Positions 17,645 to 26,922 of a stretch of DNA of 64,000 nucleotides are shown here, in pieces. The stretch lies in assembly GCA_024743195.1 (NCBI GenBank), contig JANSXE010000008.1, positions 124,001 to 188,000 on the forward strand, in the 5' to 3' direction. Under the pieces are notes generated by a model. That model saw nothing but the letters and a program-made list of their open reading frames with translations. It was not told where the DNA came from and did no database searches. The number at the start of each line of letters is the position of its first letter. Position 1 is the first letter of the stretch. A program made the position numbers and the translations under genes. The stretch is from Alphaproteobacteria bacterium. Its GTDB lineage: Bacteria > Pseudomonadota > Alphaproteobacteria > UBA8366 > Aestuariispiraceae.

Positions 17645-18190
17645 ATGGGAGCGAATCGCAAGCGGCCGCCGGATCCGGCCTCGATCTCCGGTCCGGCCCC
17701 AACTGACCCGCACCAACCCGACGCGCAACGGCCCGACGCGCAACGGCCCGACGCGCAACGGCCCGACGTCGCCCCGGACGGCTATGAGGTCACGGAGCAG
17801 ATCGGACATTTGCTGCGACGCGCGCATCAGCGCGCGACCGCCCTGTTCCAGGAAACGCTCGCCGATCCGACGCTGACGCCGATGCAGTTCGCGGCGCTGA
17901 TGAAGCTGCGCGACGCCGGCCTCCTGTCCCAGAACCATCTCGGTCGCCTGACGGCGATGGATCCGGCGACGGTCCAGGGCGTGATCCGCAGATTGGAAGA
18001 GCGCGGCCTGATCGTCCGGCGCGCGGACGCGACGGATCGCCGCCGCACCTTACTGGCGCTCAATCCGGCCGGCGCCGCGCTGGCGGATCAATTGGTCGAC
18101 AGCGCCCGGACGGTCAGCGAGCGCACGCTCGCCCCGCTCGACCCGGCGGAGCGGCGCACGCTGGTTCAGCTTCTGAAACGCATCGGCTGA
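17645..18190 (+). CDS. MarR-family transcriptional regulator
   Basis: 181 residues from ATG 17645 (AAGGA ten bases upstream); a GTG at 17597 would add 16 residues. A disordered N-terminal tail contains three copies of a five-residue repeat (DAQRP). The winged-helix domain follows: helix bundle YEVTEQIGHLLRRAHQRATALF, recognition region LTAMDPATVQGVIRRLEERG and wing IVRRADATDRRRTLLALN. MarR proteins are dimers that usually repress neighbouring genes and release DNA on ligand binding. The gene lies between the sRNA and the thiolase gene, convergent with the latter, so its target is unclear. Confidence 0.85.
   Translation: MGANRKRPPDPASISGPAPTDPHQPDAQRPDAQRPDAQRPDVAPDGYEVTEQIGHLLRRAHQRATALFQETLADPTLTPMQFAALMKLRDAGLLSQNHLGRLTAMDPATVQGVIRRLEERGLIVRRADATDRRRTLLALNPAGAALADQLVDSARTVSERTLAPLDPAERRTLVQLLKRIG
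17720..17764 (+). repeat. Tandem repeat, 3 x 15 bp, inside marR
   Basis: The unit GACGCGCAACGGCCC occurs three times without change at 17720-17734, 17735-17749 and 17750-17764. It encodes DAQRP repeats in the N-terminal tail of the MarR protein, outside the DNA-binding domain, so copy number may vary between strains without loss of function. Confidence 0.85.
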
Positions 18191-18195
18191 CGCCC

Positions 18196-18250
18196 GCGCG
18201 CCCGAAAGCCGCGCGCCCGAAAGCCGCGCGCCCGGAATCCGCGCGCCCGG
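18196..18250 (+). repeat. Tandem repeat, about 3.7 x 15 bp, marR-thiolase gap
   Basis: The unit GCGCGCCCGAAAGCC is repeated at 18196-18210 and 18211-18225. A variant follows at 18226-18240 (two substitutions) and a partial fourth copy from 18241. It fills the gap between the convergent marR and thiolase genes. No gene or terminator with a T-tract is visible there. Confidence 0.8.
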
Positions 18251-18287
18251 ACCAGGCGGCGCGGGCGAGTCAGCCGACGCGAGGGCG

Positions 18288-19463
<1,176 letters not shown>

Positions 19464-19592
19464 GGATGCTCCTCCGCTCCAATGGTTTGTGTCCGATGCG
19501 GGATCTCGCCCGTCGGCCGCGCCGCAAAGACAACCGCCCCAGATGTGGGCGCCGCCCCTCCGGCGCCGCAAGCCCCATCGGGCGGCGAAGCT

Positions 19593-19608
19593 ATGCTGCA
19601 TCGCGAAA
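19593..19608 (-). promoter_or_regulatory. PHB-type operator candidate upstream of the thiolase gene
   Basis: TTTCGCGATGCAGCAT on the minus strand matches the sequence overlapping the sRNA start (TTGTGCAACGCAGCAT) at 12 of 16 positions in the same orientation relative to the gene. It is 130 bases upstream of the start codon. No clear -35/-10 pair can be placed with it. Confidence 0.3.
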
Positions 19609-19722
19609 AGAACTCTACCGATCATGGTCCTTTCGGGCAATGCGCTTCCCGCTTCAACCCCGGCGCCGATCGCGGTACGCTATGCCGTCGATACGGCGGG
19701 GCGGCTGTGAAGGGGACGGTCG

Positions 19723-20592
19723 GTGCGTGACGCGTTGGAACGGGGATTGACGCCCGGCGGGCCGGCGGCCGCGCCGGTTGACGCGACGACTGCACGCGCT
19801 CAGGAGCCGCGGGTGGATCTCCGCTCGATCCCCTGCGAGTTCGCCCCCCCGCTCGGCTGGGCGGCGCGGCTCGGCCTGATCGTACTGGCGAGCGATCATA
19901 CGATCGAATTCGAATGGCGCAGCCTGGTCGACGCCGCCGCACGCGCCTGCGGCGGGCCGGACAGCGTCGCGCTCTACGCAGCGCGCATCCCGAACGATCC
20001 GGAGATCACGCCGGAGACGCTGGCCGCCATGGACGGCCGCATCGCCCAGACCGCGGATCTGCTGACGCCGGGCGTCGATTGCGACGTGATCGCCTATGGC
20101 TGCACCTCGGCGGCGATGGTGCTCGGCTCCGAGCGCGTGGCGAAGCGGGTGCATAGCGTGCGGCCGGGCGCCCGCGTCACCGATCCGGCCGAAGCCGCCG
20201 TCGCGGCCTTCGAGGCGCTCGGCGTGCGGCGTCTCGCCATGCTGACGCCCTACTCGGCGGCGCTGAACGAGGGGCTCCGGGCCGGCTTTCAGGCGCGCGG
20301 CTTGGACATTCCGAAGATGGGCAGCTTCGGGATCGGGAACGACAACGACGTCGCCCGCATCGCGCCGGCCTCGGTCGCGGCCGCCGCGCGGGACCTCGGC
20401 GGCGATCCGGAGGTGGAGGCGGTCTTCGTTTCCTGCACCTCGATCCGATTGATCGAAGTCGTCGACGCGCTGGAGGACGCGCTGGGCAAGCCGGTGGTCT
20501 CGTCCAACATGGCGCTCGGCTGGCGCGCGTTGCGGCTCGCCGGGATCGACGCCCCGTTGGAGGGCTTCGGCCGCCTGTTCCGGGAGGCCTGA
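19723..20592 (+). CDS. Asp/Glu-racemase superfamily enzyme (maleate isomerase/AMDase-like)
   Basis: 289 residues from a GTG at 19723 with AAGGGGA seven bases upstream. The two catalytic cysteines of the superfamily are placed as expected: C127 in AYGCTSAAMVLG and C238 in VSCTSIRLIEVVDALE. The following GKPVVSSNMALGWRAL is a close match to maleate cis-trans isomerase and arylmalonate decarboxylase-like proteins, including EutA of ectoine degradation. The family protonates or isomerises carboxylates without cofactors. No ectoine or nicotinate pathway genes are nearby, so the substrate is unknown. It is divergent from the thiolase gene and convergent with the epimerase gene. Confidence 0.75.
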   Translation: MRDALERGLTPGGPAAAPVDATTARAQEPRVDLRSIPCEFAPPLGWAARLGLIVLASDHTIEFEWRSLVDAAARACGGPDSVALYAARIPNDPEITPETLAAMDGRIAQTADLLTPGVDCDVIAYGCTSAAMVLGSERVAKRVHSVRPGARVTDPAEAAVAAFEALGVRRLAMLTPYSAALNEGLRAGFQARGLDIPKMGSFGIGNDNDVARIAPASVAAAARDLGGDPEVEAVFVSCTSIRLIEVVDALEDALGKPVVSSNMALGWRALRLAGIDAPLEGFGRLFREA

Positions 20593-20618
20593 GCGGCGGC
20601 GCGCCTCGGGCCCGGTCC

Positions 20619-21626
20619 TCACAGACCGTGATAGCGCCGGTACCAATCCACGAACTTCGGGATACCCGCGTCGATCGGCGTCGTGGGCCGGTAGCCGAAG
20701 TCGCGGGCGATGGCGGAGATGTCGGCGTAGGTCGCCTTCACGTCGCCCGGCTGCATCGGCTGGAAATCGATCTCGGCCTTCACGTTCAGCGCGCGCTCCA
20801 GCACCTCGATCAGGCGCATCAGCGGCTCCGGCCGGTTGTTGCCGATGTTGTAGACCCGGTGCGGCGCGCCCTCGACCCCGGCCTCCGGACCGCCGTCGGG
20901 CGGCGGGCCGTCCAGCACCGCCAGCACGCCGGCGACGATGTCGTCGATATAGGTGAAGTCCCGGCTCATGTCGCCCTGGTTGAAGACCTTGATCGGCCGG
21001 CCGTTCATCATCGCGTCGGTAAACAGATAGGCCGCCATGTCCGGCCGCCCCCACGGCCCATAGACCGTGAAGAAGCGCAGACCCGTCATGGGTATGCGAT
21101 ACAGATGGCCGTAGCAGTGCCCCATCAGCTCGTCCGCGCGCTTGGTCGCGGCGTAGAGCGAGACGGGCGTGTCCACCCGGTCCCCGGTCGAGAACGGAAC
21201 CTTCGTATTGCCCCCATAGACCGAGGAGGAGGAGGCGTAGACCAGATGCTTGAACCCGCCGGCCGCCTGCAGGCGGCGCGCGCCCTCCAGGATGTTGAGC
21301 TGGCCGACGATGTTCGCCTCGACATAGGCGTGCGGGTTCTCGAGCGAGTACCGCACCCCGGCCTGCGCGGCGAGATGGACGATCCGATCGATCGCCGGAT
21401 AGCGGGCGAAGAGATCCTCCATCGCCGCGCGGTCGGCGATGTCAATCCGCTCGAAGCGAAAACCGTCGAGCCCTTCGAGCGTCGCCAGCCGCGCCTGCTT
21501 CAGCGTCGGATCGTAATAGGCGTTCAGATTGTCGATCCCGACGATCGGACCCGCGCCGCGCTCGGCGAGCGCGCGCACGACATAGGAGCCGATGAATCCG
21601 GCCGCGCCGGTGACGAGGAAGGTCAT
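20619..21626 (-). CDS. UDP-glucuronate 4-epimerase (extended SDR)
   Basis: 335 residues. The NAD-binding motif GAAGFIG is at 7-13. Catalytic residues are the Ser run at 132-135 (YASSSSVYGGN) and Y158-x3-K162 (LYAATKRADE). The GIDNLNAYYDPTLKQARL stretch and PWGRPDMAAYLFTDAM are diagnostic of UDP-glucuronate 4-epimerases (LpsL/GAE type) rather than GalE. The product, UDP-galacturonate, feeds LPS core or capsule. It stands alone here, divergent from the ior gene across a 373-base gap. Confidence 0.88.
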   Translation of the reverse strand: MTFLVTGAAGFIGSYVVRALAERGAGPIVGIDNLNAYYDPTLKQARLATLEGLDGFRFERIDIADRAAMEDLFARYPAIDRIVHLAAQAGVRYSLENPHAYVEANIVGQLNILEGARRLQAAGGFKHLVYASSSSVYGGNTKVPFSTGDRVDTPVSLYAATKRADELMGHCYGHLYRIPMTGLRFFTVYGPWGRPDMAAYLFTDAMMNGRPIKVFNQGDMSRDFTYIDDIVAGVLAVLDGPPPDGGPEAGVEGAPHRVYNIGNNRPEPLMRLIEVLERALNVKAEIDFQPMQPGDVKATYADISAIARDFGYRPTTPIDAGIPKFVDWYRRYHGL

Positions 21627-21999
21627 GACAGCCGAAACCGCGCTCAGTCAGTCAGCAGGGAAAGCAACCGCGCCCCCTATAACGGCTCCCTGCGCCGGAT
21701 GCACGCATCGATTCCCTCGGCCGGCGCCAGAATGCATTCCGACTTGAAATTTAGGTCAGCAATGCTAACCTAAATTCGGGCGATGCGGCCGACGCTGCGG
21801 TTGTGTGCGGATCGGGCGCTCGCCATATGGACGGGGCGCGGGGACGGTGCACCCTCCCCAGCGTCCCAGCAGCACGAGCCGGCGACAAGACCGGCCCCGT
21901 CTCGCGGCGATCCGCGGGGCGTCCTGTCAGGATAGGCGCGCCGCACGGCCCGGTTCAGACCGCCCGCGGCGCATGGGAGATGGGAGAGACGAAGCAGCC
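21627..21999. other. 373-base divergent gap with a long palindrome
   Basis: The gap separates the epimerase and IorAB genes. Its only clear structure is the 29-base palindrome at 21748-21776. The 220 bases between that palindrome and the ior start are GC-rich and hold no convincing ORF. Confidence 0.6.
21748..21776. promoter_or_regulatory. Near-perfect palindromic operator candidate upstream of iorAB
   Basis: Arms AATTTAGGTCAGC (21748-21760) and GCTAACCTAAATT (21764-21776) pair at 12 of 13 positions around AAT. A TTGAAA hexamer at 21744-21749 touches its left edge and could be a -35. The sequence is markedly AT-richer than its surroundings. The half-site TTAGGTcAG/CTAACCTAA resembles DtxR-type half-sites but with four extra central bases. 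The regulator is unknown. Confidence 0.5.
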
Positions 22000-24900
22000 A
22001 TGGCCGAGCATCCTTCCGAAGCGACCGAGATTTCCGAGCGTCACGCGCTGGCCGACGTCCATCTCGACGACAAGTACACGTTGCAGGAAGGCCGCATCTT
22101 CCTGACCGGCACCCAGGCGCTTGTGCGTCTGCCGCTGATGCAGCGCGCGCGCGACGCCGACGCCGGGATCAAGACCGGCGGCTTCATCTCGGGCTACCGC
22201 GGATCGCCGCTCGGCGCGCTCGACCAGCAGCTTTGGAAGGCGCGGAAATTCCTGGCGGAAGCCGGCGTCCACTTCCAGCCGGGCGTCAACGAGGATCTGG
22301 CCGCGACCTCGATCTGGGGCACGCAGCAGGTCGGCATGTTCCCGGGCGCCACGGTCGATGGCGTCTTCTCCATGTGGTACGGCAAGGGCCCGGGCGTCGA
22401 CCGCTCGGGCGACGTCTTCCGCCACGCCAATCTCGCCGGCACGTCCAAGCACGGCGGCGTCCTGGTGCTGGCCGGCGACGACCACACCTGCAAGAGCTCC
22501 ACCACCGCGCACCAGACCGAATACGCCTTCATGGACGCCATGATCCCGGTCCTGAACCCCGCCAATGTTCAGGAGTTCCTGGACATGGGGCTGCACGGCT
22601 TCGCGATGTCGCGCTATTCCGGCTGCTGGGTCGCCTTCAAGACGCTGGCCGACACGGTGGACACCTCGGCTTCGGTCTATGTCGATCCGCTGCGCATCCA
22701 GACGCGTCTGCCGGACGATTTCGACATGCCCGAAGGCGGCCTGAACGGGCGCTGGACCGGCCACCAGCCGCTTGAGCAGGAGGAGATGCTGCACCGCTAC
22801 AAGCTCTATGCGGCGCTCGCCTACGCCCGGGCCAACGGCATCAACCGCACGATCGTCGATTCGCCGAAGCGGCGGCTCGGGGTCGTGACCACCGGGAAGG
22901 CCTATCTCGACGTCATGCAGGCGCTGGAAGACCTGCATATCGACGAGGCTTTCGCCAAGGAGCTCGGGATCTCGATCTACAAGGTCGGCATGCCCTGGCC
23001 GCTGGAGCGGGAGGGAATCCGCGCCTTCGCCGAAGGCCAGGAGGAAATCCTGGTCGTCGAGGAGAAGCGCGCCCTGATCGAGAACCAGTTGAAGGAGCAG
23101 CTCTACAACTGGCGCGCCGACGTGCGCCCGCGCGTCGTCGGCAAGTTCGGCGAGGATCGCGAGGAGTTGCTGCCGGCCTATGGCGAGCTGACGCCGGCGC
23201 GCATCGCCCGCGTGATCGTCGGCCGTCTGAAGAAGCTGCCCGGCGGCGATGCGCTGGTGGAGAACAATTCGCACTTCCAGAACCGGCTTTCCTTCCTGGA
23301 CGCCAAGGAGCGCTCGCTCGCCGAGAACAAGGCGCCGATGAGCCGCCTGCCCTATTTCTGCTCCGGCTGCCCGCACAACACCTCGACCCGCGTGCCGGAG
23401 GGGAGCCGCGCGCTGGCCGGCATCGGCTGCCACTATATGGCGCAATGGATGGACCGCTCGACGGCCACCTTCACCCAGATGGGCGGCGAGGGCCTGACCT
23501 GGGTCGGCCAGGCGCCCTTCACCGAGGAGAAGCACGTCTTCGTCAATCTGGGCGACGGCACCTACTTCCATTCCGGTCTGATGGCGATCCGGGCGGCGAT
23601 CGCGGCGCAGGTCAACGTGACCTACAAGATCCTCTACAACGACGCGGTCGCCATGACCGGCGGCCAGCCGCATGACGGCCAGATCGACGTGCCCACCATG
23701 GCGCAACAGGTGGTCGCGGAAGGGGCGAAGCGCCTCGTCATCGTCTCCGACGAGCCTGAGAAATACACGACCGCCATGTTCCCCGCGGGGACGACGATCC
23801 ACCATCGCGACGCGCTCGACGCGGTGCAGAAGGATCTGCGCGAGACCGAAGGCTGCTCGGTCATGATCTACGACCAGACCTGCGCCGCCGAGAAGCGCCG
23901 CCGCCGCAAGCGCGGCCAGTATCCGGACCCCGCCAAGCGCGTCGTCATCAACGAGCTTGTCTGCGAGGGCTGCGGCGATTGCGGCGTGCAGTCCAACTGC
24001 GTCTCCGTCACGCCCAAGGAGACCGAGTTCGGCCGCAAGCGCCAGATCGACCAGTCGAGCTGCAACAAGGATTTCTCTTGCCTGAAGGGCTTCTGCCCCA
24101 GCTTCGTCACGGTCGAAGGCGGGCAATTGCGCAAGGGTAAGGGCGCCGCGGCCGGCGCGGCCAAGCAAGCCGGCGTCGCCGACGTGTTCGAGGCCCTGCC
24201 GGAGCCGGCGGCGGCCGACGTCTCGACCAAGCCCTTCGGCATCCTCCTGACCGGCGTGGGCGGCACCGGCGTCGTCACCATCGGCGCCCTGATCGGGATG
24301 GCCGCGCATCTCGAGGGCAAGGGATGCTCCGTCCTCGACATGGCGGGCCTGGCCCAGAAGGGCGGCGCGGTGACCAGCCACATCCGCGTCGGCAAGGACC
24401 CGGAGCAGTTGAAGGCGCTGCGCATCGCGGCCGGCCGCGCCGACCTGATCATGGGCTGCGACATCGTCGTCGCCTCGGGTCCCGACGCCATGGCGAAGGC
24501 CGACCGCGGCCTGACCCGCGCCATCGTGAACACGCACCAGACCGTCACCGGCGACTTCACCCGCAATCCGGACTGGACGTTCCCGGCCGAGGAGATGCAG
24601 CGCATCATCGCCGACGAGGTCGGCGGCGAGGCGGCGCACTTCGTGGAGGCGACGGAGATCGCCGAGGCCCTGATGGGCGACAGCATCGCGACCAACCTCT
24701 TCATGGTCGGCTACGCCGCGCAGAAGGGCCTGCTGCCGGTCGGACTCACCGCGCTTGAACGCGCGATCGAGCTGAACGGCGTCGCGATCGAGGCGAACAA
24801 GCGGGCGTTGCTCTGGGGCCGCCGCGCGGCGCACGATCTGGAGGCGGTGCGCCGCCTCGTGGCCCGCGCGAACGAAGCCGCGGCGCCCGCCGCCGAGCCG

Positions 24901-25584
24901 GCGGAGACGGCGATCGCGACCAAGCTCGAGGACATCGTCGCCAAGCGCGTCGACTTCCTGAAGGCCTATCAGAACGAGGCCCTGGCGCGGCGCTACAAGG
25001 ATCTCGTGACCCGGGTCGTGACCGCCGAAGCGCGGATCAAGCCGGGCGCCGACGATCTGGCCCGCGCGGTCGCGCGCTACTACTTCAAACTGCTCGCTAT
25101 CAAGGACGAGTACGAGGTGGCGCGGCTGTACACCGACGGCTCGTTCGAGCGCATGGTGCGGGCCAAGTTCGAAGGCGACTACAGGCTCAAGTTCCACCTC
25201 GCTCCGCCGCTCTCCGCCCCGCGCGATCCGGAAACGGGTCGGCTGACGAAGAAGGAGTTCGGCCCCTGGATGATGACCGCCTTCCGGGTGCTGGCGCGGC
25301 TGCGCTTCCTGCGCGGTACGGCCTTCGACCCCTTCGGCAAGACCGAGGAGCGCAAGATGGAGCGCCGGCTGATCGTCGAGTACGAGACGGTGATCGACGA
25401 ACTGCTGGAGAAGCTCTCGCCCGCGACCCATGCGCTGGCGGTCGAGATCGCCTGCGTGCCCGAGCACATCCGCGGCTACGGCCACGTCAAGGAGGCGCAT
25501 GTAGAGACCGCCAAGGCGAACGAGGCGTTGCTGCTCGAGCGCCTGCGCAATCCGGCCGCCGCAGCGCCCGCCGCCGCGGAATAG
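22000..25584 (+). CDS. iorAB: Indolepyruvate:ferredoxin oxidoreductase, fused alpha-beta subunits
   Basis: 1194 residues from ATG 22000; an ATG 27 bases earlier is also in frame. The N-terminal pyrimidine-binding region (GYRGSPLGALDQQLWKARKF) and a TPP-binding domain (GDGTYFHSGLMAIRAA, then ILYNDAVAMTGGQP near 545-555) are present. Near 654-705 a cysteine-rich [4Fe-4S] region (CEGCGDCGVQSNC, CNKDFSCLKGFC) follows. Then comes the gamma-type oxidoreductase domain (LLTGVGGTGVVTIGALIGMA) and a C-terminal DUF6537 segment. It converts aryl or branched 2-oxo acids from amino acid breakdown plus CoA to acyl-CoA and CO2, reducing ferredoxin. The long fusion is the usual alphaproteobacterial form. The thiolase downstream, 106 bases away on the same strand, may act on related acyl-CoAs. 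Confidence 0.92.
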   Translation: MAEHPSEATEISERHALADVHLDDKYTLQEGRIFLTGTQALVRLPLMQRARDADAGIKTGGFISGYRGSPLGALDQQLWKARKFLAEAGVHFQPGVNEDLAATSIWGTQQVGMFPGATVDGVFSMWYGKGPGVDRSGDVFRHANLAGTSKHGGVLVLAGDDHTCKSSTTAHQTEYAFMDAMIPVLNPANVQEFLDMGLHGFAMSRYSGCWVAFKTLADTVDTSASVYVDPLRIQTRLPDDFDMPEGGLNGRWTGHQPLEQEEMLHRYKLYAALAYARANGINRTIVDSPKRRLGVVTTGKAYLDVMQALEDLHIDEAFAKELGISIYKVGMPWPLEREGIRAFAEGQEEILVVEEKRALIENQLKEQLYNWRADVRPRVVGKFGEDREELLPAYGELTPARIARVIVGRLKKLPGGDALVENNSHFQNRLSFLDAKERSLAENKAPMSRLPYFCSGCPHNTSTRVPEGSRALAGIGCHYMAQWMDRSTATFTQMGGEGLTWVGQAPFTEEKHVFVNLGDGTYFHSGLMAIRAAIAAQVNVTYKILYNDAVAMTGGQPHDGQIDVPTMAQQVVAEGAKRLVIVSDEPEKYTTAMFPAGTTIHHRDALDAVQKDLRETEGCSVMIYDQTCAAEKRRRRKRGQYPDPAKRVVINELVCEGCGDCGVQSNCVSVTPKETEFGRKRQIDQSSCNKDFSCLKGFCPSFVTVEGGQLRKGKGAAAGAAKQAGVADVFEALPEPAAADVSTKPFGILLTGVGGTGVVTIGALIGMAAHLEGKGCSVLDMAGLAQKGGAVTSHIRVGKDPEQLKALRIAAGRADLIMGCDIVVASGPDAMAKADRGLTRAIVNTHQTVTGDFTRNPDWTFPAEEMQRIIADEVGGEAAHFVEATEIAEALMGDSIATNLFMVGYAAQKGLLPVGLTALERAIELNGVAIEANKRALLWGRRAAHDLEAVRRLVARANEAAAPAAEPAETAIATKLEDIVAKRVDFLKAYQNEALARRYKDLVTRVVTAEARIKPGADDLARAVARYYFKLLAIKDEYEVARLYTDGSFERMVRAKFEGDYRLKFHLAPPLSAPRDPETGRLTKKEFGPWMMTAFRVLARLRFLRGTAFDPFGKTEERKMERRLIVEYETVIDELLEKLSPATHALAVEIACVPEHIRGYGHVKEAHVETAKANEALLLERLRNPAAAAPAAAE

Positions 25585-25690
25585 CCGGTCGGGACGCCCC
25601 CTCTCGCCCGCCCCCCGGCGCGTTGCGTCGGGGGGTGGGCGCTTGTATCGTCGCACGATCGGGTCGCCGCCAAGCTGGGAGAGGACGCGC

Positions 25691-26857
25691 ATGACCGCCT
25701 GCATCGTGGGATGGAGCCACTCGACATTCGGCAAGCTCGAGGGTGAGGACGTCGAGGCCCTGATCGGCCGCGTCGCGGCCGACGCGCTCGCCGACGCGGA
25801 GGTCGCGCCGGAGGAGGTCGATGCGATCTATCTCGGCTGGTACAATGGCGGCTTCTCGAAACAGGATTTCGGCGCCTCGCTCGTCCTGAACAGCCTGCCC
25901 GGCCTGCGCTACAAGCCGGCCACGCGGTTGGAGAACGCCTGCGCCACCGGCTCGGCCGCGGTGCATCAGGCGGCCACCTTTCTGGAGGCGAAACAGGGCC
26001 GCACGGTGCTGGTGATCGGCGTCGAGAAGATGACCGACACCCCGGGGCCGGAGATCGGCGGCATCCTGTTGCAGGCCGCGTATCTGAAGGAAGAGGGCGC
26101 GACGGACGGCGGCTTCGCCGGCGTCTTCGGGCAGATCTGCAACGGCTATTTCCAGAAGCACGGCGATCAGAGCGACGCGCTGGCCGCCATCGCCGCCAAG
26201 AATCACAAGAACGGTTGCGCCAACCCCTACGCCCAGATGCGCCGCGATCTGGGCTACGAGTTCTGCCGCGCCGTCTCCGACAAGAACCCGATCGTCGCCG
26301 GGCCGTTGAAGCGCACGGATTGCTCGCTGGTCTCCGACGGGGCCGCGGCCCTGGTGATGCGCGACATGGACACCGCGCTGTCGGCCAAGAAGGCCGTCGT
26401 GTTCCGCGCGCGCGCCCAGGTGAACGACTTCCTGCCGATGTCGAAGCGCGACATGACCTATCTGGACGGCTGCGCGCGGGCCTGGGATCAGGCGCTCGGC
26501 GCGGCCCGGCTCGGGATCGACGACCTGGATCTGGTGGAGACGCACGACTGCTTCACCATCGCCGAACTGATGCAGTATGAGGCGATGGGGCTCGCCGCGC
26601 CGGGCGACGGCGCCAAGGCCGCGCTCGACGGCGTCACCCGCAAGGACGGCCGTCTGCCGGTCAATCCGTCGGGCGGGCTCAAGTCCAAGGGCCATCCGAT
26701 CGGCGCGACCGGCGTGTCGATGCATGTGCTGACGGCGATGCAGGTGCGCGGCGACGCCGGCGACATGCAGGTCGACGGGGCCCGGCTCGGCGGCGTCTTC
26801 AACATGGGCGGTGCGGCTGTCGCCAACTACTGCTCGATCCTTGAGGCGATAAGATAG
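25691..26857 (+). CDS. Thiolase family protein (SCP-x/acetyl-CoA acetyltransferase-like)
   Basis: 388 residues from ATG 25691 with GGGAGAGGA upstream. The acyl-accepting cysteine is in LENACATGSAAVHQA (near residue 84) and the catalytic histidine in SGGLKSKGHPIGATGVSM (near 336). The usual second cysteine of the C-x-G motif is not present: the corresponding region reads FNMGGAAVANYC. This is the pattern of SCP2-type thiolases, which act on branched or longer acyl-CoAs. It follows iorAB directly and may process the acyl-CoA products of amino acid degradation, but that is inference. Confidence 0.85.
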   Translation: MTACIVGWSHSTFGKLEGEDVEALIGRVAADALADAEVAPEEVDAIYLGWYNGGFSKQDFGASLVLNSLPGLRYKPATRLENACATGSAAVHQAATFLEAKQGRTVLVIGVEKMTDTPGPEIGGILLQAAYLKEEGATDGGFAGVFGQICNGYFQKHGDQSDALAAIAAKNHKNGCANPYAQMRRDLGYEFCRAVSDKNPIVAGPLKRTDCSLVSDGAAALVMRDMDTALSAKKAVVFRARAQVNDFLPMSKRDMTYLDGCARAWDQALGAARLGIDDLDLVETHDCFTIAELMQYEAMGLAAPGDGAKAALDGVTRKDGRLPVNPSGGLKSKGHPIGATGVSMHVLTAMQVRGDAGDMQVDGARLGGVFNMGGAAVANYCSILEAIR

Positions 26858-26922
26858 CCGCGCAATGTGAGAGGATTGCGGCCTGCTGGGGTCGCTCGGC
26901 CTGAAACTGGGGGACAGGCTGG

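Noticed and set aside
21748-21776. DtxR/IdeR iron box
   Set aside because: Half-sites are similar, but the centre is four bases longer than the fixed 19-base box, and no iron gene is adjacent.
21955-25734. Very long minus-strand open frame antisense to iorAB
   Set aside because: High GC leaves antisense frames open. The plus-strand protein has all TPP and Fe-S motifs, and the antisense product is a low-complexity mix of Arg, Ala, Gly and Leu.
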